DNA of 64,000 bases from Amorphochlora amoebiformis (GCA_054601695.1 BAAHQB010000092.1:310001-374000); one strand, 5' to 3'. Shown: positions 1-53,067, counted from the stretch's first letter. Translations and numbers: made by a program. Notes: generated from the letters alone by a model not told the origin.

Positions 1-212
1 TAAATATATATGTTAGCACATGTATTAATAAACACATGTAATATTTTGAAAAAAATTCTACAAATATAGAAGTAAATATGTATATATATATACACACATA
101 TATATATATATATATAATATATATGTAGACATATATATATACTTACAAATATATATATATATATATATATATGTACATATATATATATATACATAATATA
201 TATATATAAATA

Positions 213-252
<40 letters not shown>

Positions 253-359
253 AGAAAATATATACATATATACGTAAATAGATATATATATATATACGCA
301 TAAGAAAGTATATATATATATATAGACATAATATATATATATATATATATATATAATGA

Positions 360-420
<61 letters not shown>

Positions 421-525
421 CATATTTATATATAACTAAGTACATATACAGTAATATGTATATATATATATATATGCATTTACATATATGTACATATAAA
501 TGAATATAAAAATACATATGCATAA

Positions 526-610
<85 letters not shown>

Positions 611-1014
611 ATATATATACATTCCATCATTTGCATTTTTAGTGCATATAGATTTAACACATGTAATATATACGTATACACACACTGTTTTATATATTGG
701 GTTTACACATGTAATATATACATATACACTGTTTTTATATATTAGGTTTACACATGTAATATATACGTACACACACACTGTTTTATATATTAGGTTTAAA
801 CATGTAATATATATACGTATACACACACTGTTTTATATATTAGGTTTACATGCAGTATGTACATATCCACACACTGTTTTATATATTAGGTTAAAGGATA
901 TATATTAGGTTTACACATGTAATATATACGTATACAGATACTGTGTTATATATTAGGTTTACAACATATATGTATATACACACTGTTTTATATGTTAGGT
1001 TAATGAATCCATAC
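1..1014. repeat. GCH1 intron: (TA)n and a ~57-bp minisatellite
   Basis: Bases 1-640 are (TA)n with little unique sequence and no exon that I can see. Bases 640-1005 hold about seven tandem units of roughly 57 bp, each with an ACACTGTTTTATATATTAGG core followed by TTTACACATGTAATATATACG. Open frames here on both strands are repeat translations. Confidence 0.85.
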
Positions 1015-1074
1015 CTACATGCGCTAGCCCATCAATTAACACAAAATGGTGCTCACAGTAGCTATGAAGGCTGG

Positions 1075-1160
<86 letters not shown>

Positions 1161-1212
1161 GTGTGTGTGTGTAATTAACACAAAATGGTGCTCACAGTAG
1201 CTATGAAGGCTG

Positions 1213-1251
<39 letters not shown>

Positions 1252-1291
1252 ACATATATATATATATATATATAAATATATATATATATAT

Positions 1292-1340
<49 letters not shown>

Positions 1341-1381
1341 AATTAACACAAAATGGTTCTCACAGTAGTCTATGCAGGCTG

Positions 1382-1428
<47 letters not shown>

Positions 1429-1471
1429 GTGTGTGTGTAATTAACACAAAATGGTTATGGAGGCTGATATC

Positions 1472-1518
<47 letters not shown>

Positions 1519-1551
1519 GAGATATACATGTATATTATATGCATGTATTCA

Positions 1552-1601
<50 letters not shown>

Positions 1602-1685
1602 ATATATAATATGTGTGTGTGTGTGTGTTGTGTGTGTGTGTTGTGTGTGTGTGTGTGTGTAAAAAGTAATGCACAAATACGTACA

Positions 1686-1727
<42 letters not shown>

Positions 1728-1815
1728 TATATATGTATGTGTGAAAAATGTTATTATTTATGTAACTACATTATGTGTGTACATATGTACACATACATAC
1801 ATACATATATATATG

Positions 1816-1846
<31 letters not shown>

Positions 1847-1983
1847 ATATAACATACATAGAAATGTTATTTTACAATATTATATAACAGTTATATTCAT
1901 ACATTTATATTATTCTTTATATATATATATTTATATATACATAGATATAATATATATATATATATGTTTATATACATATATAT

Positions 1984-2050
<67 letters not shown>

Positions 2051-2067
2051 AATTTATATATAAATAT

Positions 2068-2152
<85 letters not shown>

Positions 2153-2168
2153 ATATATTATATATATA

Positions 2169-2200
<32 letters not shown>

Positions 2201-2715
2201 GTATATGATTTGTGACGTGACCTGATGTTTTTCTCAATAACCATCGAGTCATAGTTCATCTCGTTTGCGACCGCGGTACACCTCGGGAAGTACTCTGGGT
2301 TAAGCCCCCAGAACATTTCGTACATAAACATCCTGATTCGTCAAATGACCCAATCACAACACCACACATGCACGCGCCAACCCCCCCAAAACCTGGCAAC
2401 ACGCTTGGGCGTATCCACCAAGCTGTCGTTCGTGAGATCCAAACCCATCGTCTCCATAATCTCGCGAAAGTTCTCCTGAATCTTCTCAACCTGGTCGGCA
2501 TCGACCATGGTATTCTCCACAGTTGGCGTCTGCAACCCGAGGCTGTCAAGATGCCTGTGGACTTTCCACCCCAGCTCGGGATCAACCTTCCGCCGGTCCA
2601 ATCCGTCGGGATATCCCTCGTGTCGCACGGGTAGGGAAGCGAATCGTGCGCGGTTAATTTTGGAAACGGTCGTGGGGCGGCGGAGGAAGGCCCTGCAGAG
2701 AGACCGGGCGACCAT
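1015..2715 (-). CDS. GTP cyclohydrolase I, 3' part missing off left edge
   Basis: Converts GTP to 7,8-dihydroneopterin triphosphate, the first step of pterin/folate synthesis. Exons on the minus strand: 2393-2715, 2222-2332, 1015-1070; phases agree. Exon 1 holds a basic, acid-free leader ([13 protein letters not shown], probably mitochondrial) and then the family motif [18 protein letters not shown]. Exon 2 gives [16 protein letters not shown] and ends EKNI. Exon 3 gives [18 protein letters not shown], containing the zinc-ligand Cys and the catalytic His-His. The first intron is 60 bp; the second is about 1.15 kb of (TA)n. The remaining C-terminal exons (next expected motif YIP) must lie left of base 1, because 1-1014 is intron. 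Start chosen at the first Met before the basic leader; an in-frame ORF extends further upstream. Three decayed copies of exon 3 lie in the second intron. Divergent from the Cpn10 gene. Confidence 0.94.
1173..1468 (-). pseudogene. Three truncated copies of the GCH1 CEHH exon
   Basis: Copies at about 1173-1213, 1341-1382 and 1439-1468 lie upstream (in gene direction) of the real exon 1015-1070. Each keeps the acceptor (ATCAG) and the first 11-12 codons and stops at the same base, where (GT)n then (TA)n begins; all lack the exon's 3' third and its donor. The first still encodes SYCEHHFV. The second has a one-base insertion and a His-to-Asn change. The third has lost about 11 bases covering the Cys-Glu-His codons. 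They are graded decay products of one exon edge. Confidence 0.85.
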
Positions 2716-2985
2716 TGGCGTCGGAAGATTTGGGAGATTTGAAGAGATAAGGGGTATGTCTCTACAGAATCTCTCCGAATTTATTAAAATCACGGCAAAG
2801 TGTGACACAGCCCTTCGTAACCAAATATTCCGTGACTTCTCGGTGTACGGACTAGCGAACAAGGGCGTGACACAGCAGTGTGTGCCCCTTGAAATAAAAG
2901 TTAAAGAATTCTGCGCATTGTTCTCCCGACAAATCCCGAACCTTCGCGTTTGACACCCGCAGTGCGCGACCACAATCCGTCGAAA
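2716..2985. promoter_or_regulatory. Divergent intergenic region GCH1 / Cpn10
   Basis: 270 bp of ordinary-composition sequence between two outward-facing start codons. It presumably holds both promoters and 5' UTRs. No TATA box or other defined element was recognised. Confidence 0.5.
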
Positions 2986-3426
2986 ATGGTGGAGTTACCC
3001 TTCTCTGTTCTTATTTGGGTGTCTTTATGTGGTGCTCACTCCTTTCTGTGTGTGTTGTAACGTGCATCCAGGCCAGAAACCTCGTGGGAAAGTTTATGCC
3101 TCTCTTCAACCGAGTCTTGGTCCAGAAAGCTGCAATTGAGACGAAGACCGCTACGGGACTCCTGCTTCCCGAGAGCGCCCAGAAGGCCCTCAACCAGGTT
3201 GGAAAAACCCCTGTGTTAGGTCACAGGTACTTATATTTGTGTGTTATAGGGCACTATTGTAGCTGTGGGTCCGGGTATGAGGACTCCTGAGGGCAACAAA
3301 ATTCCCGTCGAACTCAAGGTTGGTGACGAGGTGCTTCTCCCAGAGTACGGTGGTCAGAAGGTCAAGATTGGGGAGGAGGATTTTGTCCTTTACCAGGATA
3401 ACGACATCCTCGGCGTCATGAAGTAG
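2986..3426 (+). CDS. Mitochondrial/plastid co-chaperonin Cpn10 (GroES)
   Basis: The heptameric lid of the Cpn60 chaperonin. Exons: first exon from ATG 2986, then 3072-3197 and 3250-3426 (TAG). The second exon carries GKFMPLFNRVLV and the mobile-loop region ETKTATGLLLPES. The last carries VAVGPGMRTPEGNKIP, LLPEYGGQKV and DNDILGVMK at the C-terminus. This covers the whole family fold. The first donor is ambiguous: GTGGAG right after the ATG gives a 101-residue protein of normal length, while GTTCTT at 3007 adds VELPFS (107 residues). The intron before the last exon is 52 bp. No long targeting leader is visible, as is common for mitochondrial Cpn10. Confidence 0.94.
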
Positions 3427-4086
3427 AGCTCTTCAAAATTAAGTTTCTCGGGGCTGCGACTACTACAACTATAGCTAGCTAGCGTGCAGCGCAAACTGCC
3501 ATGGTGTGCGTGCATGGAAATCGATCTGCAATTAGAGTAGTTTGGAAAGTAATACACATTCTCTTGACGTAATTATACTGCATCCAATTACCGTAATTCA
3601 ACGGTAATTGATTCTCTCGTATGCGCGCGCTAGTACGGTAGCTGGTACTCAGCGGCATATAAATATTATAGTTATAGAATTTCTAGATATAGAATTTCTA
3701 GAATTTCTGGAATTTATCAATTCATAATTCCAACGGCATGTCTAGATGTAGATTGCAAGGATGACATCGATGATCAGGTACGCGGTAGATATGCTATGTG
3801 GTAGCTCATGAGCTGCAGTAATTATAACAAGTAGTCCGGCGCGCCAGGCGCGGCGGCACATGATCTAATGATACTAGACATGCAAGCTAAATTACAAGAT
3901 AATTACTAGTAGAACTACTATTTTAGATAAAGATTTGACACGAACGGCACATTAACGAAATGATAAATTATATTTATGCGGTCGCGATCATAACGCAAGC
4001 GTGCCATGCACTGGATGTAATTGGGCACAGAAATTGACACAATTAAGATGATCGGATGCATACTAGAACACATTTACATGTAGCTA
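3427..4086. other. Convergent 3' intergenic region, CTAG-rich
   Basis: 660 bp between the stop codons of Cpn10 (+) and the membrane protein (-). It is unique AT-rich sequence without long microsatellites. The palindrome CTAG occurs about eight times (for example 3474, 3630, 3682, 3741), several-fold above chance. No ORF or RNA gene was recognised; 3' UTRs and poly(A) sites must be here. Confidence 0.6.
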
Positions 4087-8868
<4,782 letters not shown>

Positions 8869-9054
8869 ATGATCCGAGGATGAGGCGAGGACATCGGACC
8901 TACGAGCCCCGATACGGTCTTCTTTCATCAGCGGCGATACGCAAGGAGGTTTGACTTGTGAGAGATACCCCGAGAATCTCCCCAGTTGATTCCCGGGATT
9001 CAAAGAATTTCCCAACAATTATTCCCGGGAATCCCCGGAAAATCCCCGCTCGTG
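8869..9054. promoter_or_regulatory. Divergent intergenic region, 186 bp
   Basis: Separates the putative start of the membrane-protein gene (-) and the start of the small leader-bearing gene (+). No element recognised; the boundary depends on the proposed starts. Confidence 0.4.
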
Positions 9055-11319
<2,265 letters not shown>

Positions 11320-12943
11320 ACAGTAAACATCACCAGAGGCGGTGGTTTGTTCCATGAGCGAAAAAAAGTTGTCTAATGATGTATGACGTGGAGATGTAGA
11401 CACGGTGCACGTACAGCTTTTAGGCTTACAATTTAGCCATGGACTCAGACGTGTCCTGGTAAAACTCGTAATATATATGAATTCACTGCAGACTAAATGC
11501 GCAAAAATAGATATATATAATGTATCTGGATTTTTATACTATATATATATATATATATGTATATACTAGATATATCATATGATGTACACATTGTAAAAAT
11601 ATATATATATTTTTCTCTATGTTATATATGTGTTTATACGAGATATACACAATAATTAATTAATTAATGGTACTATCAAGACATGCGATGCCCACCACAC
11701 AACATAAAACTTTCATGTACATAATTATATATTATACATGTATATATTCTTGGATATATACTAGATATATATCTAGTATATATATCATGTAATCAGCATC
11801 GAACTACTCAGAACTAGAGAATAATCCATATATATATATACATATATATAATATATAGTATATATCGTGGTTTTTGCAGATTTTATGAAACAAATCATGA
11901 TATATAAATAAATGCTTGCAAAAGAGTATATAATACTATTACATCATAGCCATCGATTTAACTAGCAGCAGAGAATCGGTGTTGTATATATATACACACA
12001 CACACATATATATATATATATCTAGATATATATATATATATATATATAGAAATCATTCTGTAATCTGTGATTGATCACCCCATGTTGACACTCAGCTAAC
12101 GTTAACATAACTTTTTCATCATCTAGATAGCTATGGCTCGCTCACCCGACATCTCGGCAAAAATAGAAAAATATATACTACATATCAGAGCTAAGAGGAG
12201 CTGCTATCCTAATTAAGCCTCTTTACTCTTCACCCGACTAGGGAAAGGCAGAAGTCGTGAACGTTAACTTGCGCCGTCGGATATGGTTATATAAGGCTAA
12301 TATAGGGCCTTTTTTTGTGAACATGCCTTTGAATCTAGTGAATATGTTTGTAGTACATAGTGTATGATAAGTGTGTGTTTTATGGTTTTTTTTTTAACAA
12401 ATGTGTGTGTGTTTGCATGTATGCTTTACATGTGACTATGGGGTATTTTTTTGTTTTATGGAGCGGCCGAAAAAGTGAGAGCTGTTTTGTACGTCATGAT
12501 GACGACCCGCGAAAATCTTTTTCTATTTTTCTCCTCTCTTCGCCTTTCTGAGAAAAAAATTAATATTTCGCAGCGTCGTCGAGGTGATAGCTTCCTTCCT
12601 CCTTCATCATCTGATATGCACATCAATATGTCTATGTGAGTACGTATATTATGTATACATGTAATATATATATATATATATATATATTTATTTATATACT
12701 TGCATATTTTCACTAAATCATGTAAAGGTATGTAAATAATCTGTGTAGAATAGAAAATGTGTTAATGTTTATAACTATATATATATATATATTTATATAC
12801 ATAAGTTAACATATACACAATACTTGTACATAATTATATATATATATATACATATATACATACATACATATACACATATCTTCTACAATTTCAGCTAATA
12901 ACATCCATAATCCATACGCATCATACACACACTTGTAAAACCT
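11320..12943. other. Convergent 3' intergenic region, CTAG-rich
   Basis: 1.6 kb between two stop codons facing each other. It has AT-rich unique sequence, scattered CTAG palindromes (for example in perfect inverted repeats near 11760-11780 and 12022), and short (TA)n. Around 12440-12640 an open stretch ends at a good donor (GTGAGTACG), but no family or partner exon could be found, so I do not call a gene. No RNA gene recognised. Confidence 0.55.
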
Positions 12944-31949
<19,006 letters not shown>

Positions 31950-32376
31950 GGTCTCGAAAGGGAGAAATGCTCGGTTTGCAGCCTAGGGGGGTCCAAGCAG
32001 AAGAGGATGATTTCCCAGATTTACGACGTACCCCGGTGTGCCGGCTGCAAACTCACGAAAAAATAAGAAGTAATATATTAATGTTAACCAGATATATGGG
32101 ATATCTCGTATAAGACAGCAGAATATTGAATTTAAAATATAAGATATATCTAAAATGGATATATTAGCCCATACGGGTAACGATATTTTAATAAAAATAA
32201 TTCGGCCCAGGAAATTTTTGGTGGTTTAGGCAATTTCACCCGATACCCCCCCATGACCCTGATTTCTGCCCGACAGTGGATGGTGCACGCCCGAGTTGGT
32301 GGCCTTGCCTAGAAGGGATCCAGGCCACCAATCGAGAAGGACATAGCTTCAAGAGGACGAATTCTTTGTGCCTCGA
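31950..32376. promoter_or_regulatory. Divergent intergenic region pyruvate kinase / PI4-kinase
   Basis: 427 bp of mixed-composition sequence between outward-facing starts. It probably holds both promoters and 5' UTRs. No specific element recognised. Confidence 0.5.
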
Positions 32377-33980
32377 ATGAAACTGGAGCTTTTGATCGAA
32401 GATCAACATGGACCAAGGGGCTCCCTTCATGTCCACGCGTGGTAGCCAATTTTACTCGGCTGACGCGATAGCTGACGTTTACTATGATTTTCAGGAACCT
32501 GATTAAAGATATAAAGGACGCTATTCAATCTCAACTTCATATTCCCGCCATCCGTCAGCGTCTTTTCTTCTCCAATGGCGAACTGAGGAACACACGCTCA
32601 ATATGCGATTACAACATTTCGACTGGCTCCAAGCTCTTCCTGGCCATGACTCCAGTGTCCCCTTCCAAGAACGCCGCAATCACCCTATACGGTAATACCC
32701 CGTGCTCTCCTAGGCTAAAGCAAGTCGTCGCAGCCGTGCGCACTGGTCTCGCACACGGTCTTGCGCCTCGGCTGGCGATGGATGGCACGGGCGGAACCTA
32801 CTTCTTCAGGGACAATCGTCGGGAAATACGGGCAGTATTCAAGCCTGCGGATGAGGAACCTTTTGCACCCAACAATCCGAGGAACTACGTGGGGAAAATT
32901 GGTCAGGTCGGATTCCGGAAGGGGATCTTATCGGGCGAAGGGTATCTTCGGGAAGTGGCAGCGTATCTTCTTGACAGAAAAACCGGGTTCAGCGGAGTGC
33001 CCATGACAAGCACAGCTGAAGTCACGAACGACACCTTCCACTTCCAGGGGAAAGGGCTCGGGAGCTCGTCCAACGGCCTGAAGAAGATCGGATCGGTTCA
33101 AGAGTACGTGTGCTATGACGACGTAGCCGGTGATTTGGCAGCCAAGATGTTCCCAGCAAGCGAGGTTCACAAGATTGCTATCCTAGATATACGCATGGCG
33201 AATACAGACAGGAACGAGGCTAATATTCTTGTGCGGCGGAGAGGGGAGAATGGCGTCAGGAAGAACGGCAAGGAAGATATCCACCTAATCCCGATCGACC
33301 ACGCTTATAGCCTTCCAGATACTCTGGAGATTGCGTGGACGGACTGGGTATGGCTGGAATGGCCTCAGGCCAAGGTTCCCTTCGACGAGAAGACCAGGCG
33401 GTTCGTGAAGAACTTGGATATCGAGGCAGACATCAAGCTTCTCCGAACTACCCTTGGTATCAGGGAGGCATGCTTGCGCACGATGCGTATCACGGGGATG
33501 GTGCTCAAAAAGGGTGTTGCTTCGGGGCTCACGCTAAGGCAAATAGCTGGGATCATTTGCCGTAACGACCTCGATATCCCTTCGGAGCTTGAGGTAATAT
33601 GCACCCAAGCGTACAAGATGGCACAGGCTGCTAGGGAACAGCTGAAAATTAAATCACCAAGCTTCAGCCCTACGGAGTCTTCTATGAAAATCTCAGCTGT
33701 ACCAGAGATTGGACTGGCGCGTTCGATATCATACAACGACTTTAAACCCCTCAAAGTTCAGCCAAAGGGATTTAAGGTGATACAAGAAAAATTCCATACA
33801 TCTGTAGTGTCTTATTATACACATATATTTAATATATATGTACATTTGTACAATTTTTAATGTTAAATGTGCGTAAATGTATTATTATTATTTCTATTAA
33901 AAGTAATATCATTGTTATTAATGTATACTACTAAAACTCATATTATTCTATTGCTTTACATTTACATGTACATACATTTG

Positions 33981-34068
<88 letters not shown>

Positions 34069-34077
34069 TGAATATAT

Positions 34078-34118
<41 letters not shown>

Positions 34119-34175
34119 TTACATATTATATGTACAAAGATATGTAATATGTAGATATATATTTTTTACATATGT

Positions 34176-34243
<68 letters not shown>

Positions 34244-35367
34244 AACTCTTAAAGTTTTCGTTGGCTGATCCGCACTTTTTTCCTCTGTATGTGACTTGCG
34301 CAATAACACGCTTAACTGAACAGATATCGCAAATTTCGGAGAAGAGCATATCTGAGTGCCAACGGAGACTGGACCCAAGCACGCACACGTGGCATCTCAA
34401 CGATGGGAAGAAGAAAGACTGTAGGGTAACGCGCGGCAAGGCGGTATCGCAGTTGTTCTTTGACTACCTGGAGAAGCTTATGGACCGACACGTGGAACTT
34501 TGTATCAAAAATTCAACCCCTGGTACCCCATGCACACGATCTTATAGCGACTTCAATACCGTTCGCGAGTCGGTCGATTCGGCGGATTCTGCTCCATGGT
34601 TCGCACTTCAAAGCTCGCCCTTGCAGCAATCAAAGACTCACATAGCTGGCAAGAGTTCTCTCAGCTTCGTGAAGTCTGCAATAGTAGTCTTAAAGTCGCC
34701 GAAGTCTATGATATCCGAAGCGCTCAACGAGTCTGGCCGGGTGGGAGAAAAACGTCCGAACTCAAAGGCCACGGAGCTGAGAGCAGAGAAAAGCTGGGAT
34801 GAATACAACACTTCGCGCAGCGTCATTAAGTTTTCGCCCATTGGAGAACGTCCCTTGTCGAAATCATCGGATTCAGATTGGTCCCGTTCTGAGCTCGAAT
34901 CTGAGGATGGAATGAGCAGGGGAAGCTGGGGACCCGAGGGCAAAGGTGGGTTCAACCTCACCACAAGGGTATCAGGATTCGCTCCCCCGCTGGGGAACGT
35001 CAAGAAGTCTACCACTGTCCCCATGTCGATACCCCATCGGGTAAGCTTCGACTTTGCGAAGAAGCATTTGAAACCGCTTCAGACGCTGTCACGATCGGCT
35101 CCCCGGAAGGTCCCTGCTTGGAAACCAAGCTGGAAGCTTCGGAGGGAGAAGGAAGCAGCAATTCAGAAGAGCAAAGAGAACGCACGAGATGGGAAGACGG
35201 ATTCGTCAAAATCCTTACCAGATCTTTCATCTGACATCCTCCCAGACCATATGACCCCGCTTCGTGTTGTGGGTGGGTTCTCGCCGAAGCCCCCGCTGAC
35301 AGCCTACGGGCTACCTCAGCCGCGGTATGCAGATGCAATTCTTGTGGCCGAGGACTTAAAATTTTGA
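32377..35367 (+). CDS. Ubiquitin-like-domain phosphatidylinositol 4-kinase, gamma type
   Basis: Predicted to phosphorylate phosphatidylinositol, although some plant relatives of this family act mainly on proteins. Exons 32377-32441, 32495-33776, 34255-35367 (TGA) total 2460 nt, giving 819 aa in phase. The start ATG begins a ubiquitin-like fold ([15 protein letters not shown], then [20 protein letters not shown], residues 1 to about 73). The kinase domain follows: [20 protein letters not shown] with the ATP-binding Lys at about 138, a catalytic loop [16 protein letters not shown] at about 253-268, and the metal-binding [11 protein letters not shown] at about 288-297. Residues 450-819 are Ser/Lys-rich with no recognised domain. 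The first intron is 53 bp; the second (478 bp) is mostly (TA)n. It is the least fragmented gene in the window, with a 1.28-kb exon. Confidence 0.9.
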
Positions 35368-36087
35368 GGGGTAACAATCTTAAAGTTCCCTCTGGAGACC
35401 AGTCGCAGGATTTCGTAGAGAACTTAGTCGTACAGGGCTCCCCACGTACCGTCGTCTTATACCAGTTGTAAATATGTACTCATTTGTGTTGTTTTCACGC
35501 CGCCGTCAAAAAAAGTACAGATTATCATCGCATATACTTGACTGATTTATGCCTAGCATCTAATAGATATTCTACATCCAGTACATATCGTATATTAATA
35601 CTAGTAAAACTAGCTTATGGGCCCAGCTAATGTCTCTACGCCTAGACTAGCTAGTCTATTTGATGTCACGGATCTAAGATCTAGTCTAGTAGTGTGTGTT
35701 CACTGACATGTGAACAGACATGTACGTATTGATGAATGTGAAAGAGTTATCAGTGTTATATACAATATAATCATCATCCCACACTAGCTAGACTAGGTTT
35801 TAATATAATAGTAATCGTAATCTAGGTAATAGTAGATCATGATATCATCTTATATATATAGATCATTCTTCTAGATGATTAGACATATATCCTTTAGATT
35901 TTTTTTTATCTAGCTCATAGAAGATCTAGAAGATAATAGTATGAGTATGTACTAGATGTAATGCAACATTGCCTAGATGTAGCTCTGCATGTGTAACTCG
36001 TAAAAATGTGGAATTTCCCAAGTATGTATTACTGGTGTTAAGTTATCCAAATTATATCTCACTACTAGTCTCAATTGTGGAGTATGA

Positions 36088-36123
<36 letters not shown>

Positions 36124-36302
36124 AATGAAAATATATACATATATATATATATATATATAATGTGTATATATCTATATATTACATATATATATGTATATGT
36201 GTATATATATATCTGGATGAATCTAGATAATATTACCCGAGATAATCTGATAGTCGACTCTGATCAATTGACTTCGCTTTGGCATGACTCGACTCTCGAA
36301 AA
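35368..36302. other. Convergent 3' intergenic region with dense CTAG
   Basis: 935 bp between the stops of the PI4-kinase (+) and FKBP (-) genes. Bases 35550-36070 hold roughly 18 CTAG sites (for example 35627, 35644, 35648, 35652, 35683, 35788, 35792, 35797), many in overlapping palindromes such as CTAGACTAGCTAG. It has no ORF of note, no long microsatellite until 36090, and no recognised RNA gene. Confidence 0.65.
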
Positions 36303-49793
<13,491 letters not shown>

Positions 49794-49961
49794 TCGATCG
49801 CGCTGTCGGGAGTCTCGGAAGCCAAGGAGTTCAATCGGGGCCTAAATGGGATTTAATTCTTCGGGATGAAATTTTGCTGTGGACACGTGTTCTCTCGATA
49901 TCTCCCCATTAAGATATAGCCCGTTCCACCCGACAGGGAGTTTGGTGTCGGTAGACCTCCG
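49794..49961. promoter_or_regulatory. Divergent intergenic region FKBP / FYVE-START, 168 bp
   Basis: Shortest divergent gap in the window. Mixed-composition sequence with no recognised element; presumed bidirectional promoter. Confidence 0.5.
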
Positions 49962-51027
49962 ATGATCAGATTCAGGCCAAAGTCCCAATGGGTTCCCGAC
50001 TATAAGCGACAGAGGTGGGTACCATGCCTATCTTCCCCCACATTTTTGAGGAAATCCGAGTCTTCTCAAATTCTCCGCTAATCCTCAGATGCTGGACGTG
50101 CGACCTGCCTTTCACACTCATTCGCCGTCGTCATCACTGCCGCCTGTATATGTTCTTTCGCTCTCCCTTCGAGATACCTATGTCCGTGTTAGTTCCTTGT
50201 GACTTTGATGTTTTGCGGTTAGGTGTGGAGAGATCTTTTGCGATTTGTGCTCAAACGACAGGGTTTGCTCAGCTACCTCTTTTTTTTTTCTCTTGTTTTG
50301 GCGCGTAAGTATCTTGTATTGATCCCCACATGAGCGTATTTTTGGCACTGTACACATTGAATTCGCTCACGAATCAAGCTTAAAGCTTAGGAATTTATCG
50401 GAAAGATTGATACAGGCTTAAACCTGAAACTGATATAATAGTATTTCTCTCACCTTTCTCCCCCGCCCCGGAAAAGGTTGTGATTAACAAGTCCGCTCCT
50501 GCCCGTACGTGCAAGGAGTGCTACGAGAACTTGCTCCGATATGTCTCACCGAGTGATAAAAAGGTTTACATAATCCGTCATCCTTCCGCTCTATCACCTT
50601 TCCCTCTCTTTCTCAGTTTTAACGAGGGGGGAGAAGCACGTTTCAGAAAGAAGTCTCCTCTTGAGAAACTTTCTTTCTCTCTCTCTCTTTCTCTCTCTTC
50701 CGCAAATCAACCCTAAAGACATCCCTTATTCACCCCGAAAAACCCCTCCCCTAGAATGATCCTGGGAAAAACGGAGACTTGCACGCATCTGAAGAGGAGC
50801 GAGAGCGTCGAGGAGAGAGTAAAGACAATCCTTCGGAAAATCTAGCAGTCTTGAGGGCTGATGGCAAGGACAGGGAGTCTGAGGTAGCGAAAAAAACTAA
50901 TTTGGTTGGGAGTCAGGGGGGTAGTTGGTAACGCTAGTTGGTAACGTTTGGGTCACTGTTGATTCAAAGTACGCGAAGTAGAGATATTATGATATAGAGA
51001 TGAAGTATGCGTTGAGTTTTATATATC

Positions 51028-51068
<41 letters not shown>

Positions 51069-51100
51069 GGTATACGCATACGTTATATAATATATATATA

Positions 51101-51149
<49 letters not shown>

Positions 51150-51159
51150 TATATGTATA

Positions 51160-51224
<65 letters not shown>

Positions 51225-51421
51225 ATGCATTTGTGTGTAATAAATACAATGTATATATGTGTATATATGTACATATGTATATGTGTGTATACATGTTCGC
51301 ATGTATTTATGTATGTACAATATACACCATGCAGATGTTTATGCATATGTAATTTGAATATAAGCGTACATAGAAGCATACTAAATGTAATATGAATATA
51401 AGCGTACATATAAACATACTG

Positions 51422-51475
<54 letters not shown>

Positions 51476-51544
51476 GATATCTAAATATATATATATATAT
51501 ACATAAAAATATATTATATAAATATATATGTTTATAAATATATT

Positions 51545-51594
<50 letters not shown>

Positions 51595-52082
51595 ATATAC
51601 ATACTTAAATATGTATATTTTTATGTGTATGGAAAGATATATATTCATATCATATACATATGAAAAAAAATGTTATACATTATATGTCAGGAGACCACAG
51701 TTAGACGTAGCAGCGTTTTCAAGGCCCAGAGGGTATCATCAACTGGTAGTTTCACTGATACATTTACATTTACGACACATACCTACATACACACATGTCG
51801 CATGTTACACATTTGTGTGTGGTGTTTTTACTGAATGTCTCGTAACCTGTTGCACATGTAAACATAGCACACACATGCCGCACGTTACCTGTGTGTGTGT
51901 GTGATGGTAACTGTCAGATTGTCTCGTAACCTGTTGCACATGTCGAGTAAACATAGCATTGTAGAATTTTTGGAACTGTAATCACATGTAACCTTGTGAT
52001 AACGTGGGCTACACTTTCGGGTCCTAGTTTCACGTGTGCATATGTAGAGAGTAATCATGCCAAAAATGTATATATATATATA

Positions 52083-52132
<50 letters not shown>

Positions 52133-52287
52133 TATATTATATATATATATATATAAATATGTATATATATAATGATATACGTGTGTGTGCATTTTTATGT
52201 AATTTACATATAGATGTATGTGACGGAGAAGTATATACTATTACGTATAAATGTTTGTATGCACACACACACACACACCAACATATA

Positions 52288-52332
<45 letters not shown>

Positions 52333-52365
52333 TATACATACATATACATACATATACATACATAC

Positions 52366-52400
<35 letters not shown>

Positions 52401-52510
52401 TGTATATATATGTACATAATAAATATACAATATGTATATATACTAGGATCCGGGCACGCCGGAAAGATGTTCCTGGGATCGCTTCCCTTCCTCGCATGTA
52501 CAACTTACCA

Positions 52511-52549
<39 letters not shown>

Positions 52550-52833
52550 CATAAATGTACATATTGGTGATAATGTATGTACACAATACACGTATTGGTG
52601 ATAACGTATGTACACAATACATACATACCTAAAATCTCTCAATCACCTTCAAACCAACCCTAATCCAAGCCCGAATCTACGTAATTGTTCAAACACTCAA
52701 CGCAGACGCAGTAGGATGCTTACTTCTATCCAGCGCGTATGAATTGCACCCTGAAAATGTACGCCTGGCTACCGTCGTTATATCGAGTATTTTTATATAT
52801 GTAAATGTATATATTAGTGTGTGTGTGGATATG

Positions 52834-52867
<34 letters not shown>

Positions 52868-52892
52868 ATACATACGTATATATATTATATAT

Positions 52893-52933
<41 letters not shown>

Positions 52934-53067
52934 TATATGCGTGTGTCAATCAATGCCAAAATTAGGCTTCTTTAACATATACATGCATATGTAAATATAT
53001 ATATATATAAACATATATATATACATATATGTATATATATATATATATATATAATATAAATATATAA

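Noticed and set aside
640-1005. CRISPR-like array
   Set aside because: The ~57-bp units are directly adjacent with no unique spacers; this is a minisatellite in a eukaryotic intron.
2507-2953. Plus-strand open frame opposite GCH1 exon 1
   Set aside because: It is the antisense shadow of a recognised exon.
12456-12713. Possible gene at 12.4-12.7 kb
   Set aside because: Short open frames on both strands with no motif; the position between two convergent stop codons fits 3' UTR and spacer.
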